A DNA stretch of 6,587 bases from an uncultured Desulfovibrio sp. (lineage in GTDB: Bacteria > Desulfobacterota > Desulfovibrionia > Desulfovibrionales > Desulfovibrionaceae), in the NCBI GenBank assembly GCA_946490455.1, contig CAMLXE010000105.1:1-6587 (forward strand), written 5' to 3'. Below are positions 1 to 5,666 of this stretch, in pieces. The notes under the pieces were generated by a model that saw nothing but the letters and a program-made list of their open reading frames with translations, did no database searches and had not been told where the DNA came from. Numbering within the stretch: the stretch's first letter is position 1; each line of letters opens with the position of its first letter. Both the position numbers and the translations under genes were made by a program.

Positions 1-162
1 AAAGACGATACCGTCCACAACATCGGGGGTCAGACTGATTCTGCTGATCTGATGCGCATTCATGGGGTTTCGTACCAGCACATATCCTTCCTTGAGGCGG
101 TTGAAGAACCATTCGGAATAATATGTGGGGATATCTGTTCTTCTGCTGGCACTTATGATCAT
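1..162 (-). CDS. DUF1848 family protein, N-terminal 54 codons (runs off left edge)
   Basis: This reading frame opens with ATG at 162-160 and stays open to base 1, so only the N-terminus is present. The product begins MIISASRRTDIP, followed by YYSEWFFNRLKEGY, VLVRNPMN and later DVVDGIVF. This is the N-terminal pattern I recognise for DUF1848 (MIISASRRTDIPAFY..W..NRL..GY..VRNP..). The family is uncharacterised; its C-terminal part, not present here, carries a cysteine cluster compared with the iron-sulfur site of radical SAM enzymes. The start is supported by AGAGGT at 174-169, 6 nt before the ATG, and by agreement with the family's usual first residues. The gene lies in the same orientation as the liv operon but beyond its terminator, so it probably has its own promoter, although I could not find a convincing one. 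A possible 31-codon ORF ends in an ATGA overlap with this start. Family assignment is from memory of the motif. Confidence 0.85.
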   Translation of the reverse strand, partial: MIISASRRTDIPTYYSEWFFNRLKEGYVLVRNPMNAHQISRISLTPDVVDGIVF

Positions 163-327
163 CGCCCAACCTCTGCTTCTTTCTTCTGATTCACCACTTT
201 TCCTCGTTGAGCCAACAGATATGTTTCTGATTCCCCATAATCGGCAGATCTCATTGGTATCTTGGACTTTTTTAGGAAGGACAAATGGCGCGTTCCCGAA
301 AGTGTTATGCCTGAAAGCTGATTCCGG

Positions 328-365
328 AAAAATACAGGACGGCATGCCCTGAGGGGATGCCGTCC
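328..365 (-). terminator. Rho-independent terminator after livF
   Basis: A 9-bp perfect stem is formed by GGACGGCAT (337-345) and ATGCCGTCC (357-365). It is extended by three C-G pairs across one mismatch or bulge to a 3-4 nt loop. On the minus strand the stem is followed by TGTATTTTT, with the five T at 332-328. It starts about 50 nt beyond the livF stop and fits the end of the livKHMGF transcript. On the plus strand a run of six T (378-383) follows the stem only after a 12-nt gap, so termination in that direction is much less likely. Confidence 0.85.
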
Positions 366-417
366 CTGAATATGGAATTTTTTCCGTGCCTTGCGAGGCA
401 TGGCGAACTCAAATGGC

Positions 418-1122
418 TTACATGCCCAAGTAGGCCTTCTGAACATCGGGATTGGCGAGCAGCCTGTCTGCCGTATCTTCCATGACGATGCGGCCGTTTT
501 CCATGACATAGGCCCGGTTGGCAATTTTGAGAGCCTGGTTGGCGTTCTGTTCCACAAGAAAGACTGTCGTTCCATCAGCGTTAATCTTTTCAATAATGGA
601 AAAAATCTGCTGGATGATAATGGGGGCGAGACCAAGAGATGGCTCGTCCAGAAGCAGGAGGCTCGGTCGGGCCATGATGGCACGAGAGATGGCGAGCATC
701 TGCTGTTCACCACCGGACAGCGTTCCGCCAGTCTGGCGTCGCCGCTGTGCCAGAATGGGGAACAGGTCAAAAATATAGTCCATATCCTGCCGAATGCCTT
801 TCTGATCATTGCGCAGAAAGGCTCCCAGATCGAGATTTTCCTGTACCGTCAGGTCGGGGAAAATCAGTCTGCCCTCGGGAACCTGACTGATTCCCAAAGA
901 CACAATCTGATTCGGCTTCAGGTGCTGAATTGGCTTTCCACGGAACAGCACTTCCCCAGAACGAGGAGGCGTTCCGCCACAGATGGTCATGAGCGTGGTG
1001 CTCTTGCCCGCGCCATTGGCGCCAATGAGTGTGACGATCTCCCCTTCCGCAATGTGCATGCTCACATCGCGCAGGGCCTGAATATTGCCATAATAGGTAT
1101 TGATTCCGCGAAGTTCAAGCAT
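418..1122 (-). CDS. livF: Branched-chain amino acid ABC transporter, ATP-binding protein LivF
   Basis: LivF is one of two ATPases on the cytoplasmic face of the LIV transporter and pairs with LivG to drive Leu/Ile/Val import. The product is 234 aa, the usual LivF size. A-loop aromatics are Tyr10/Tyr11, Walker A is GANGAGKST (34-42), the LivF-type segment SQVPEGR is at 79-85, the signature LSGGEQQ is at 135-141, and Walker B is LLLLDEP (155-161) with Asp159 and Glu160. The switch His is replaced by Gln192 in LVEQN, which is normal for LivF. The frame is open upstream to an ATG at 1215, but the start at 1122 gives the family N-terminus (MLELRGINTYYG) and has GGAG at 1132-1129, 6 nt before it. 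The first 8 nt overlap the end of livG (ATGCTTGA, 1115-1122), which suggests translational coupling. It is the last gene of the operon and a terminator follows. Specificity for branched-chain amino acids is inferred from the gene set. Confidence 0.95.
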   Translation of the reverse strand: MLELRGINTYYGNIQALRDVSMHIAEGEIVTLIGANGAGKSTTLMTICGGTPPRSGEVLFRGKPIQHLKPNQIVSLGISQVPEGRLIFPDLTVQENLDLGAFLRNDQKGIRQDMDYIFDLFPILAQRRRQTGGTLSGGEQQMLAISRAIMARPSLLLLDEPSLGLAPIIIQQIFSIIEKINADGTTVFLVEQNANQALKIANRAYVMENGRIVMEDTADRLLANPDVQKAYLGM

Positions 1123-1918
1123 CGGACTCTCCAAGGTAGGCCTTGATGACTCTGGGGTTGGCACGCACTTCCTGCGGCGTTCCCATGGCGATGCGTGAAC
1201 CGTATTCCATGACATAGATGCGATCTGAAAGAGACATTACCATGCTCATGTCATGCTCAATCAGCAGAATGGAGAGCTCAAGCTGTTCACGCAGATGCAG
1301 AACCAGAGCCTTAAGTTCCAGTGTTTCCTGAGGGTTCATCCCGGCAGCAGGTTCGTCAAGCAGCAGAACCGCAGGCTCTGTGGCAAGCGCACGGGCAATT
1401 TCCAGGCGACGCTGTGCACCATAGGGAAGATTTCTGGCTTCTTCATTGTAGTGTTGTGCCAGTCCCACTTCATGCAGCAGCTCATAGCTCTGATCAATGG
1501 CGGCCTGTTCCTCAGCTCGTGTACGCGGATTTTGCAGGACGGCTCCAAGAATGCCTGCACTGGTTCGGCAGTGACGCCCAATCATCACATTTTCCAGTAC
1601 CGTCATGGATGGGAACAGGCGGATATTCTGGAATGTCCGGGCCATACCGAGTTCCGTAATCTGATTGGGCTTGAGACCGTTGAGCGTTACGGAACGGGCG
1701 GGTGATCCCTTTCGTTCTGGCAGGTGCAGCTGAACAGTCCCCTCGGTTGGCGTATAGATCCCGGTAATACAGTTGAAGAAAGTTGTCTTGCCGGCTCCGT
1801 TGGGACCAATCAGGGCAACAATTTCCTGCTTGTTGATGACAAGATCGACATCGTTCAGGGCACGCAGTCCACCAAAGTTTTTGGAGAGACCGGTAACTTC
1901 AAGCACGGGGACGCTCAT
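1115..1918 (-). CDS. livG: Branched-chain amino acid ABC transporter, ATP-binding protein LivG
   Basis: LivG is the second ATPase of the LIV importer and forms a heterodimer with LivF beneath LivH/LivM. The product is 267 aa. Walker A is GPNGAGKTT (38-46), the Q-loop Gln is Gln97 in RTFQNIRLF, the signature is the LivG-type LPYGAQRR (164-171) in place of LSGGQ, Walker B is LLLDEP (185-190) with Asp188/Glu189, and the switch His is His222 in IEHDM. The C-terminus VRANPRVIKAYLG matches the short C-terminal domain of branched-chain transport ATPases. It is about 12 residues longer than the E. coli protein as I remember it, apparently from a charged segment between Walker A and the Q-loop (about 64-78, LHLPERKGSPARS). 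The start ATG overlaps the livM stop as ATGA (1915-1918), with a near-ideal AGGAGGT at 1930-1924, 5 nt before the ATG and inside the end of livM. Confidence 0.95.
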   Translation of the reverse strand: MSVPVLEVTGLSKNFGGLRALNDVDLVINKQEIVALIGPNGAGKTTFFNCITGIYTPTEGTVQLHLPERKGSPARSVTLNGLKPNQITELGMARTFQNIRLFPSMTVLENVMIGRHCRTSAGILGAVLQNPRTRAEEQAAIDQSYELLHEVGLAQHYNEEARNLPYGAQRRLEIARALATEPAVLLLDEPAAGMNPQETLELKALVLHLREQLELSILLIEHDMSMVMSLSDRIYVMEYGSRIAMGTPQEVRANPRVIKAYLGESDA

Positions 1919-3165
1919 CCCTGACCTCCTGTGGACGCGGCAGAGTTGGCAATGGGTGAAGGCATGGCATCTACGGCATCCTTATTGCTGATTCTGTAGA
2001 TACGCTTTTCTCCGGAGATGAGTCCCTGCGGGCGGTAGATCATCATGATGACCATGACGGCACCGAACAGAAGCATACGGTACTCGGAGAAGGCGCGCAG
2101 GTATTCCGGTGCAAGGACAAGAATCAGCGCTGCGATGGTTACGCCAAGAACGGACCCCATACCACCAAGAACAACCATGGAAAGAATCATGGCCGATTCC
2201 ATGAAGGTAAAGCTCGCAGGATTGATGAATGTTGTCTTGGCGGCAAAGATGACCCCTGCGAATCCGGCCCAGCAGGAGCCAAGAGCGAAGGCGGACAGCT
2301 TGACCCTGGTAAGGTCGATCCCCATGGCCTCACAGGCAATTTCATCTTCGCGCAAGGCCTGAAGCGCGAGGCCTACACGGGAGTTTTTGAGCCTGCCAAC
2401 CACGATGATCGTAATGATGACAGCTACAAGAACGATATAATAGATGTAGTTTGTTGCCTGGGTCACATCCATTTCCATGCCGAACAATCCCGGACGCTGG
2501 AGATTGGAAAGCCCGAACGAGCCTTTTGTGACATCTGTCCAGTTTTCCAGCACAAGGCGGATGATTTCACCGAAACCAAGGGTAACGATAGCAAGGTAGT
2601 CGCCTCTGAGACGCAGGACCGGGAAGCCAAGCAGCAATCCAAAGATGGTGGCCATGACACCACCGATGGGAAGAACCGCCCAGAAGCCCAGACCAAAGTA
2701 GGTATCAAGCAGACCGTAGGTATAGGCTCCGACGGCATAGAAGGCCGCATAACCAAGCACAAGCTGGCCTGCAAGGCCTACTACAATATTCAGTCCCAGA
2801 CCAAGCATGATGTATGTCAAAGCGGAGATCATGATGTTGACCTGGTACATGGAGCTGATGAAGGGCATGGCAATCATCAGAACGGCAATGACAATCAGAC
2901 AGGCTCGTCTGACGTTGGGCTGCCGGAGCTTTTCCCGAAAAACCGGCAGAATTGCAGGACCGGAAAAGGTCGCTCCTCTGGCCTTGCGTTCTGTGTTCCA
3001 GCGCCAGAACAAAGCCAGAACAAAGCTGCCAATGCCCATGTAGAGCATGTTGTCCCAGCGGAAGATCAGGGAGTTGTGCAGCGTATCCACCTTGATGACA
3101 ATCAGCGGAAAGGTCAGGAACATGAACCAGACGCTGACAAGAAGCGCTTTGATGAGAGCGTTCAT
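1915..3165 (-). CDS. livM: Branched-chain amino acid ABC transporter, permease LivM
   Basis: LivM is one of two inner-membrane subunits that form the LIV translocation channel. The product is 416 aa, close to E. coli LivM (about 425 aa). It has the long LivM-type N-terminal extension (about residues 1-90, with hydrophobic stretches near 5-25 and 41-54 and a basic linker near 55-87) before the conserved BPD_transp_2 region. That region opens with YIMLGLGLNIVVGLAGQ (118-134) and continues GYAAFYAVGAYTYG. FPVLRLRGDYLAIVTLG (181-197) is typical of LivM. The cytoplasmic loop that contacts the ATPase is near 265-296 (LALQALREDEIACEAMGID), and the end of the membrane domain is MMIYRPQGL (374-382). 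The last 30 or so residues are a polar tail. The start follows AGGGGGT (3176-3170), which overlaps the livH stop; the intergenic gap is only 9 nt. Its place in the operon and its motifs leave little doubt; the exact substrate is inferred. Confidence 0.95.
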   Translation of the reverse strand: MNALIKALLVSVWFMFLTFPLIVIKVDTLHNSLIFRWDNMLYMGIGSFVLALFWRWNTERKARGATFSGPAILPVFREKLRQPNVRRACLIVIAVLMIAMPFISSMYQVNIMISALTYIMLGLGLNIVVGLAGQLVLGYAAFYAVGAYTYGLLDTYFGLGFWAVLPIGGVMATIFGLLLGFPVLRLRGDYLAIVTLGFGEIIRLVLENWTDVTKGSFGLSNLQRPGLFGMEMDVTQATNYIYYIVLVAVIITIIVVGRLKNSRVGLALQALREDEIACEAMGIDLTRVKLSAFALGSCWAGFAGVIFAAKTTFINPASFTFMESAMILSMVVLGGMGSVLGVTIAALILVLAPEYLRAFSEYRMLLFGAVMVIMMIYRPQGLISGEKRIYRISNKDAVDAMPSPIANSAASTGGQG

Positions 3166-3174
3166 GATGACCCC

Positions 3175-4083
3175 CTAAACCTTTTGAACCTTGGGTTTGC
3201 CCAGAATGCCCGCCGGACGGAAGATAAGGATGAGTACCAGCAGGGCAAAGGCCAGAGCGTCTTCGTAGGCGCTGGACACATATCCTGTGGCGAAACTTTC
3301 ACACAGGCCAAGGACAAGACCGCCAACCATGGCGCCAGGAATCGAGCCGATACCGCCGAGGACTGCAGCTGTAAAGGCCTTGATACCTGCAATAAAGCCA
3401 ATATAGAAGTTGACCTGTCCTACATGGTTGGCAATGAGCACGCCGCCGATGGCAGCAAGCGCGGAGCCGATGATAAAGGTCAGGGAAATGATTCTGTCAG
3501 CATCAATGCCCAGCAGCATGGCCATCTTTCTGTTTTGTGCCGTCGCCCGCATGGCCTTGCCCATTTTGGTGTACTGAATGAACAGGGTCAGGGCAATCAT
3601 GGTCACGAAACTGGTTGTGATGATCAGGAAGTCACTTGTCCCGATAACATGGGAGATTGGGTCCAGAAATTCAAATTCGGGCAACATCTGTGGGAAGGCC
3701 ACAAAGTCCGAGGTCTGGGCCAGACTCACATAGTTCTGAAGGAAAATGGACATGCCGATGGCAGAAATCAGAGGGGAAAGACGGGGAGCGCCACGCAGGG
3801 GACGGTACGCCACCTTTTCAATGGTAAAACCATAGGCTGCACACCAGACCACTGCGGCAAGAGCAGCAACCACAACAACCCCTGCTGCCGGAAATCCCAT
3901 GATGCCCAGGGCACTGGCTACGATAAGAGCCGTGAACGCACCGATCATGTAGATTTCGCCGTGTGCGAAGTTGATGAGTTCGATGATCCCGTACACCATC
4001 GTGTATCCCAGCGCGATCAGCGCATAGATACTGCCTCTGGTAAGACCGCCGCAGAAAAGTTCGATGAAATATTGTAAATCCAT
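3175..4083 (-). CDS. livH: Branched-chain amino acid ABC transporter, permease LivH
   Basis: LivH is the second membrane channel subunit of the LIV importer. The product is 302 aa, close to E. coli LivH (308 aa). The conserved N-terminal membrane segment reads GGLTRGSIYALIALGYTMVYGII (12-34), followed by the family motif LINFAHGEIYMIGAF (36-50). YRPLRGAPRLSPLISAIG (93-110) is typical. The ATPase-coupling loop lies near 175-206 (GKAMRATAQNRKMAMLLGID), and the C-terminal membrane part includes LGGIGSIPGAMVGG (242-255) and LIFRPAGILG (286-295). The start at 4083 is preceded by a modest AGCAGG at about 8-13 nt upstream, a weaker site than those of livM, livG and livK. It follows livK after 209 nt containing two hairpins, so its expression may be lower than that of livK. 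Confidence 0.95.
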   Translation of the reverse strand: MDLQYFIELFCGGLTRGSIYALIALGYTMVYGIIELINFAHGEIYMIGAFTALIVASALGIMGFPAAGVVVVAALAAVVWCAAYGFTIEKVAYRPLRGAPRLSPLISAIGMSIFLQNYVSLAQTSDFVAFPQMLPEFEFLDPISHVIGTSDFLIITTSFVTMIALTLFIQYTKMGKAMRATAQNRKMAMLLGIDADRIISLTFIIGSALAAIGGVLIANHVGQVNFYIGFIAGIKAFTAAVLGGIGSIPGAMVGGLVLGLCESFATGYVSSAYEDALAFALLVLILIFRPAGILGKPKVQKV

Positions 4084-4130
4084 GGACCTGCTCGCTGGCT
4101 TGTGCCTCTGGTGGAGCTATCCGCCGGGGA

Positions 4131-4159
4131 AAAGCCGATGCTTCATGTGCTTGCGTCGG
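4131..4159 (-). terminator. Weak terminator-like hairpin between livK and livH
   Basis: On the minus strand CCGACGC and GCATCGG (4159-4153 and 4141-4135) can form a 7-bp stem with one C-A mismatch around an 11-nt loop. CTTTT follows directly (4134-4130). The stem is short and the U run has only four residues, so full termination is unlikely; partial attenuation between livK and livHMGF is possible. I see no good promoter for livH in this gap. Confidence 0.25.
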
Positions 4160-4222
4160 GTGACGGATTTGTGGAGGTTCGGACAGAGATCACTCTGGAA
4201 ACAGACTGCTGTCATGTGCGAT

Positions 4223-4260
4223 TCACCCTGCACCAGTCTTCTGAGAATGGTGCAGGGTGA
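4223..4260 (-). promoter_or_regulatory. Strong intercistronic hairpin downstream of livK
   Basis: TCACCCTGCACCA (4223-4235) and TGGTGCAGGGTGA (4248-4260) form a perfect 13-bp inverted repeat. The 12-nt spacer can add three more pairs, leaving a 4-nt loop. It starts 32 nt beyond the livK stop. No T run follows on either strand, so it is not a standard rho-independent terminator. The likely role is to protect the livK 3' end from exonucleases and let the binding protein accumulate over the membrane subunits, as intercistronic hairpins do after other periplasmic binding protein genes. That role is inferred. Confidence 0.7.
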
Positions 4261-4292
4261 TTGCATCCAGATTGTTGTGTCCGAAGATTCAA

Positions 4293-5408
4293 TTACTTCA
4301 GTTCAACAAAGGTACCGTTCTGAACCTGGTAGATGGAGAAGCCTGCGCCTTCAGCATCGCCCTTGGCATCAAACTTGATCTTGCCAAGAGGGGTTTCCAC
4401 ATAGTTGGTGCGCAATGCTTCCATGATCTTGTCGGAATCGGTGCTGCCGGCAGCCTTGATGGCTTCGATCAGAGCGATGGTAGCAGAGTAGGCATTGTCA
4501 TAGAATGCACCGGGTTCGGTACCGAAACGCTTTTTGTGGTTCTCATGAGCGGTGATGTTCATGGGCAGCTTGGAGACGTCAGTCGGACCTGTAGCATAGA
4601 CGCCTTCGGCATTCTTGCCGGCTACCTTGATGAACTGTTCGTCCTTGACGCCGTCAGGGCCAATAAAGGGAATCTTTACCCGCTTCTTGGCAAGCTGCTG
4701 GACGAGCTTGGAAGCTTCAGGGTGATAACCGCCGAAGATGATGCCATCAGCGCCGGATCTGCGGACTTTCTGGATAACCGCACCGTAGTCAACGGCGCCG
4801 GGAGTGATACCTTCTTCAAGAACGATTTCCACGCCGCCCTTTTCAAGAACTTCACGCGCATAGGTTACAAAACCACGTCCGTAGTCTCCCTTGTCATGCA
4901 GAAGGGCAATCTTTTTCAGCCCCAGCTTGTCCTTGGCAAAGGTGGCAGCCAGATGGCCGGACATGTCGTCCGAAGCCACCGTACGGAAGAAATAGGGATA
5001 TTCTCCGGACTGCGTCAGCTCGGGCGTCGTGGCAGAGGGAGAGATGGAAACGATCTTTGCGTCGTTATAGATGGGGAGAGCCGCCTTGGTTGCGCCAGAG
5101 CAGATGGAACCCATGACGACGACAGCACCTTCGGACAATACCTTGGTAGCGGCGTTGGTGCCAAGTTCAGGCTTGCACTGGTCGTCCTGGGCGATGATTT
5201 CAATCTGTTTGCCCAGAATACCGCCATTGGCGTTATATTCATCAACAACGATTCGGGCTGCATTGAGGCTGGGCAGACCATAAGAAGACAGGTCACCGGA
5301 GTGTGCCCCCGGAACACCAATTTTGATCGTGTCGGCAGCATGCACCGGAGCCGTCATGGCCATGATGGCCAATCCGGCAATGGCAGCTTTCATCCATGCG
5401 CGTGCCAT
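4293..5408 (-). CDS. livK: Branched-chain amino acid ABC transporter, periplasmic binding protein LivK
   Basis: This periplasmic receptor captures the amino acid and presents it to LivH/LivM. The product is 371 aa with a Sec signal peptide: basic start (MARAWMK), hydrophobic core (8-20), and likely cleavage after VHA at residue 24, giving a mature protein from ADTIKIGV. No lipobox cysteine is seen. The mature part is a type I periplasmic fold of the Leu/Ile/Val family (Peripla_BP_6). Cys78 and Cys103 are 25 residues apart, like the disulfide pair of E. coli LivJ. Ser104 and Thr127 align with LivJ ligand residues Ser79 and Thr102, and Tyr228 in GGYHPE aligns with Tyr202. Where LivJ has Glu226, this protein has Asp252 (GPDG). 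The start at 5408 is chosen for GGAGGT at 5418-5413, 4 nt upstream; Met6 is a weaker alternative. It is the first gene of the operon. Its exact specificity (Leu, Ile/Val or a broader range) cannot be read from sequence, and the name LivK rather than LivJ follows from operon position. Confidence 0.93.
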   Translation of the reverse strand: MARAWMKAAIAGLAIMAMTAPVHAADTIKIGVPGAHSGDLSSYGLPSLNAARIVVDEYNANGGILGKQIEIIAQDDQCKPELGTNAATKVLSEGAVVVMGSICSGATKAALPIYNDAKIVSISPSATTPELTQSGEYPYFFRTVASDDMSGHLAATFAKDKLGLKKIALLHDKGDYGRGFVTYAREVLEKGGVEIVLEEGITPGAVDYGAVIQKVRRSGADGIIFGGYHPEASKLVQQLAKKRVKIPFIGPDGVKDEQFIKVAGKNAEGVYATGPTDVSKLPMNITAHENHKKRFGTEPGAFYDNAYSATIALIEAIKAAGSTDSDKIMEALRTNYVETPLGKIKFDAKGDAEGAGFSIYQVQNGTFVELK

Positions 5409-5440
5409 AGGAACCTCCCCAAAGACTGGATTGTTGTGTT

Positions 5441-5446
5441 TTTATA
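5441..5446 (-). promoter_or_regulatory. Candidate -10 box of the liv operon promoter
   Basis: The minus strand reads TATAAA here, 5 of 6 matches to TATAAT, and would place the transcription start near 5434 with a leader of about 26 nt before livK. The hexamer 17 nt upstream (5469-5464, AGAACG) does not resemble a -35 box. It lies inside a dyad (5458-5489), which suggests the promoter may need an activator. It is a weak call based on one hexamer and position. Confidence 0.35.
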
Positions 5447-5457
5447 TGACATTTTTG

Positions 5458-5489
5458 TTCTTGCGTTCTGCCCTGAACCGACGCAAGAA
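5458..5489. promoter_or_regulatory. Dyad TTCTTGCGT-N14-ACGCAAGAA, candidate operator upstream of livK
   Basis: A perfect 9-bp inverted repeat (5458-5466 and 5481-5489) is separated by 14 nt and centred about 40 nt upstream of the inferred livK transcription start, across the expected -35 region. This suits a dimeric regulator of the liv operon. Alternatively, on the plus strand it is followed by TTTTT (5490-5494) and could act as a weak terminator or attenuator facing ispE; with only four G/C pairs and a 14-nt loop, that seems less likely. Confidence 0.4.
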
Positions 5490-5495
5490 TTTTTG

Positions 5496-5510
5496 CCGGA
5501 ACTGTTCCGG
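5496..5510. promoter_or_regulatory. 15-bp palindrome CCGGAAC-T-GTTCCGG in the livK-ispE intergenic region
   Basis: This is a perfect 7-bp inverted repeat around one central base, 7 nt from the larger dyad at 5458-5489 and about 70 nt upstream of the inferred livK transcription start. Its compact symmetry is typical of a regulator binding site. I cannot name the regulator, and the site could serve livK, ispE or neither. Confidence 0.35.
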
Positions 5511-5608
5511 ATGGCTTGTTTCCTTATTTTGCAAGGGAAGGGCAGACTTTGGTTTTTGCTGCCACGGTTTTGTCACGCTTGTCAAGCATTCGTAGTTGGA
5601 AACAAGTA

Positions 5609-5626
5609 TTGTGAAAATAAACACAT
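5609..5626. promoter_or_regulatory. CRP/FNR-family-like site upstream of ispE
   Basis: The plus strand reads TTGTGA-AAATAA-ACACAT. The CRP/HcpR type of site is TTGTGA-N6-TCACAA; the left half matches fully and the right half matches at the central CACA only. It lies 40 nt before the ispE start. It could be a real degenerate site or chance in an A/T-rich stretch. Confidence 0.2.
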
Positions 5627-5666
5627 AAGTGATATGGAAGGACCGGAGAAAGAACGGTGGGGGGAG

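Noticed and set aside
391..1146. Plus-strand open frame of 251 codons opposite livF
   Set aside because: It is antisense to livF, which has all ABC ATPase motifs; the product looks like no family.
1123..1215. Upstream extension of livF to ATG at 1215
   Set aside because: It lies inside the livG coding sequence in another frame; the start at 1122 matches the family N-terminus and has a ribosome binding site.
3076..4077. Plus-strand open frame of 333 codons opposite livH
   Set aside because: It is entirely antisense to livH and the start of livM, and its product is polar and His/Gly/Asp-rich without a family pattern. It is a shadow of the livH frame.
5490..5510. Sigma-54-like GG...GC pair on the minus strand near 5498-5484
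   Set aside because: The spacing between GG and GC is 11 instead of 10 and the flanking bases fit poorly.
5557..5585. Perfect TTGACA on the minus strand at 5585-5580 as the livK -35 box
   Set aside because: At 16-18 nt spacing the hexamers are GCAGCA-like with no similarity to TATAAT, so no promoter can be completed from it.
5579..5607. TTGTCA at 5579-5584 as a -35 box for ispE
   Set aside because: No acceptable -10 hexamer is found at 16-19 nt spacing (ACAAGT at 17). I could not define an ispE promoter.
4257..5666. Plus-strand open frame of about 470 codons running into ispE, giving an apparent 769-aa protein
   Set aside because: It is antisense to the whole of livK, shows no recognisable domain before the IspE part, and arises because the livK codon pattern leaves the opposite strand free of stops.
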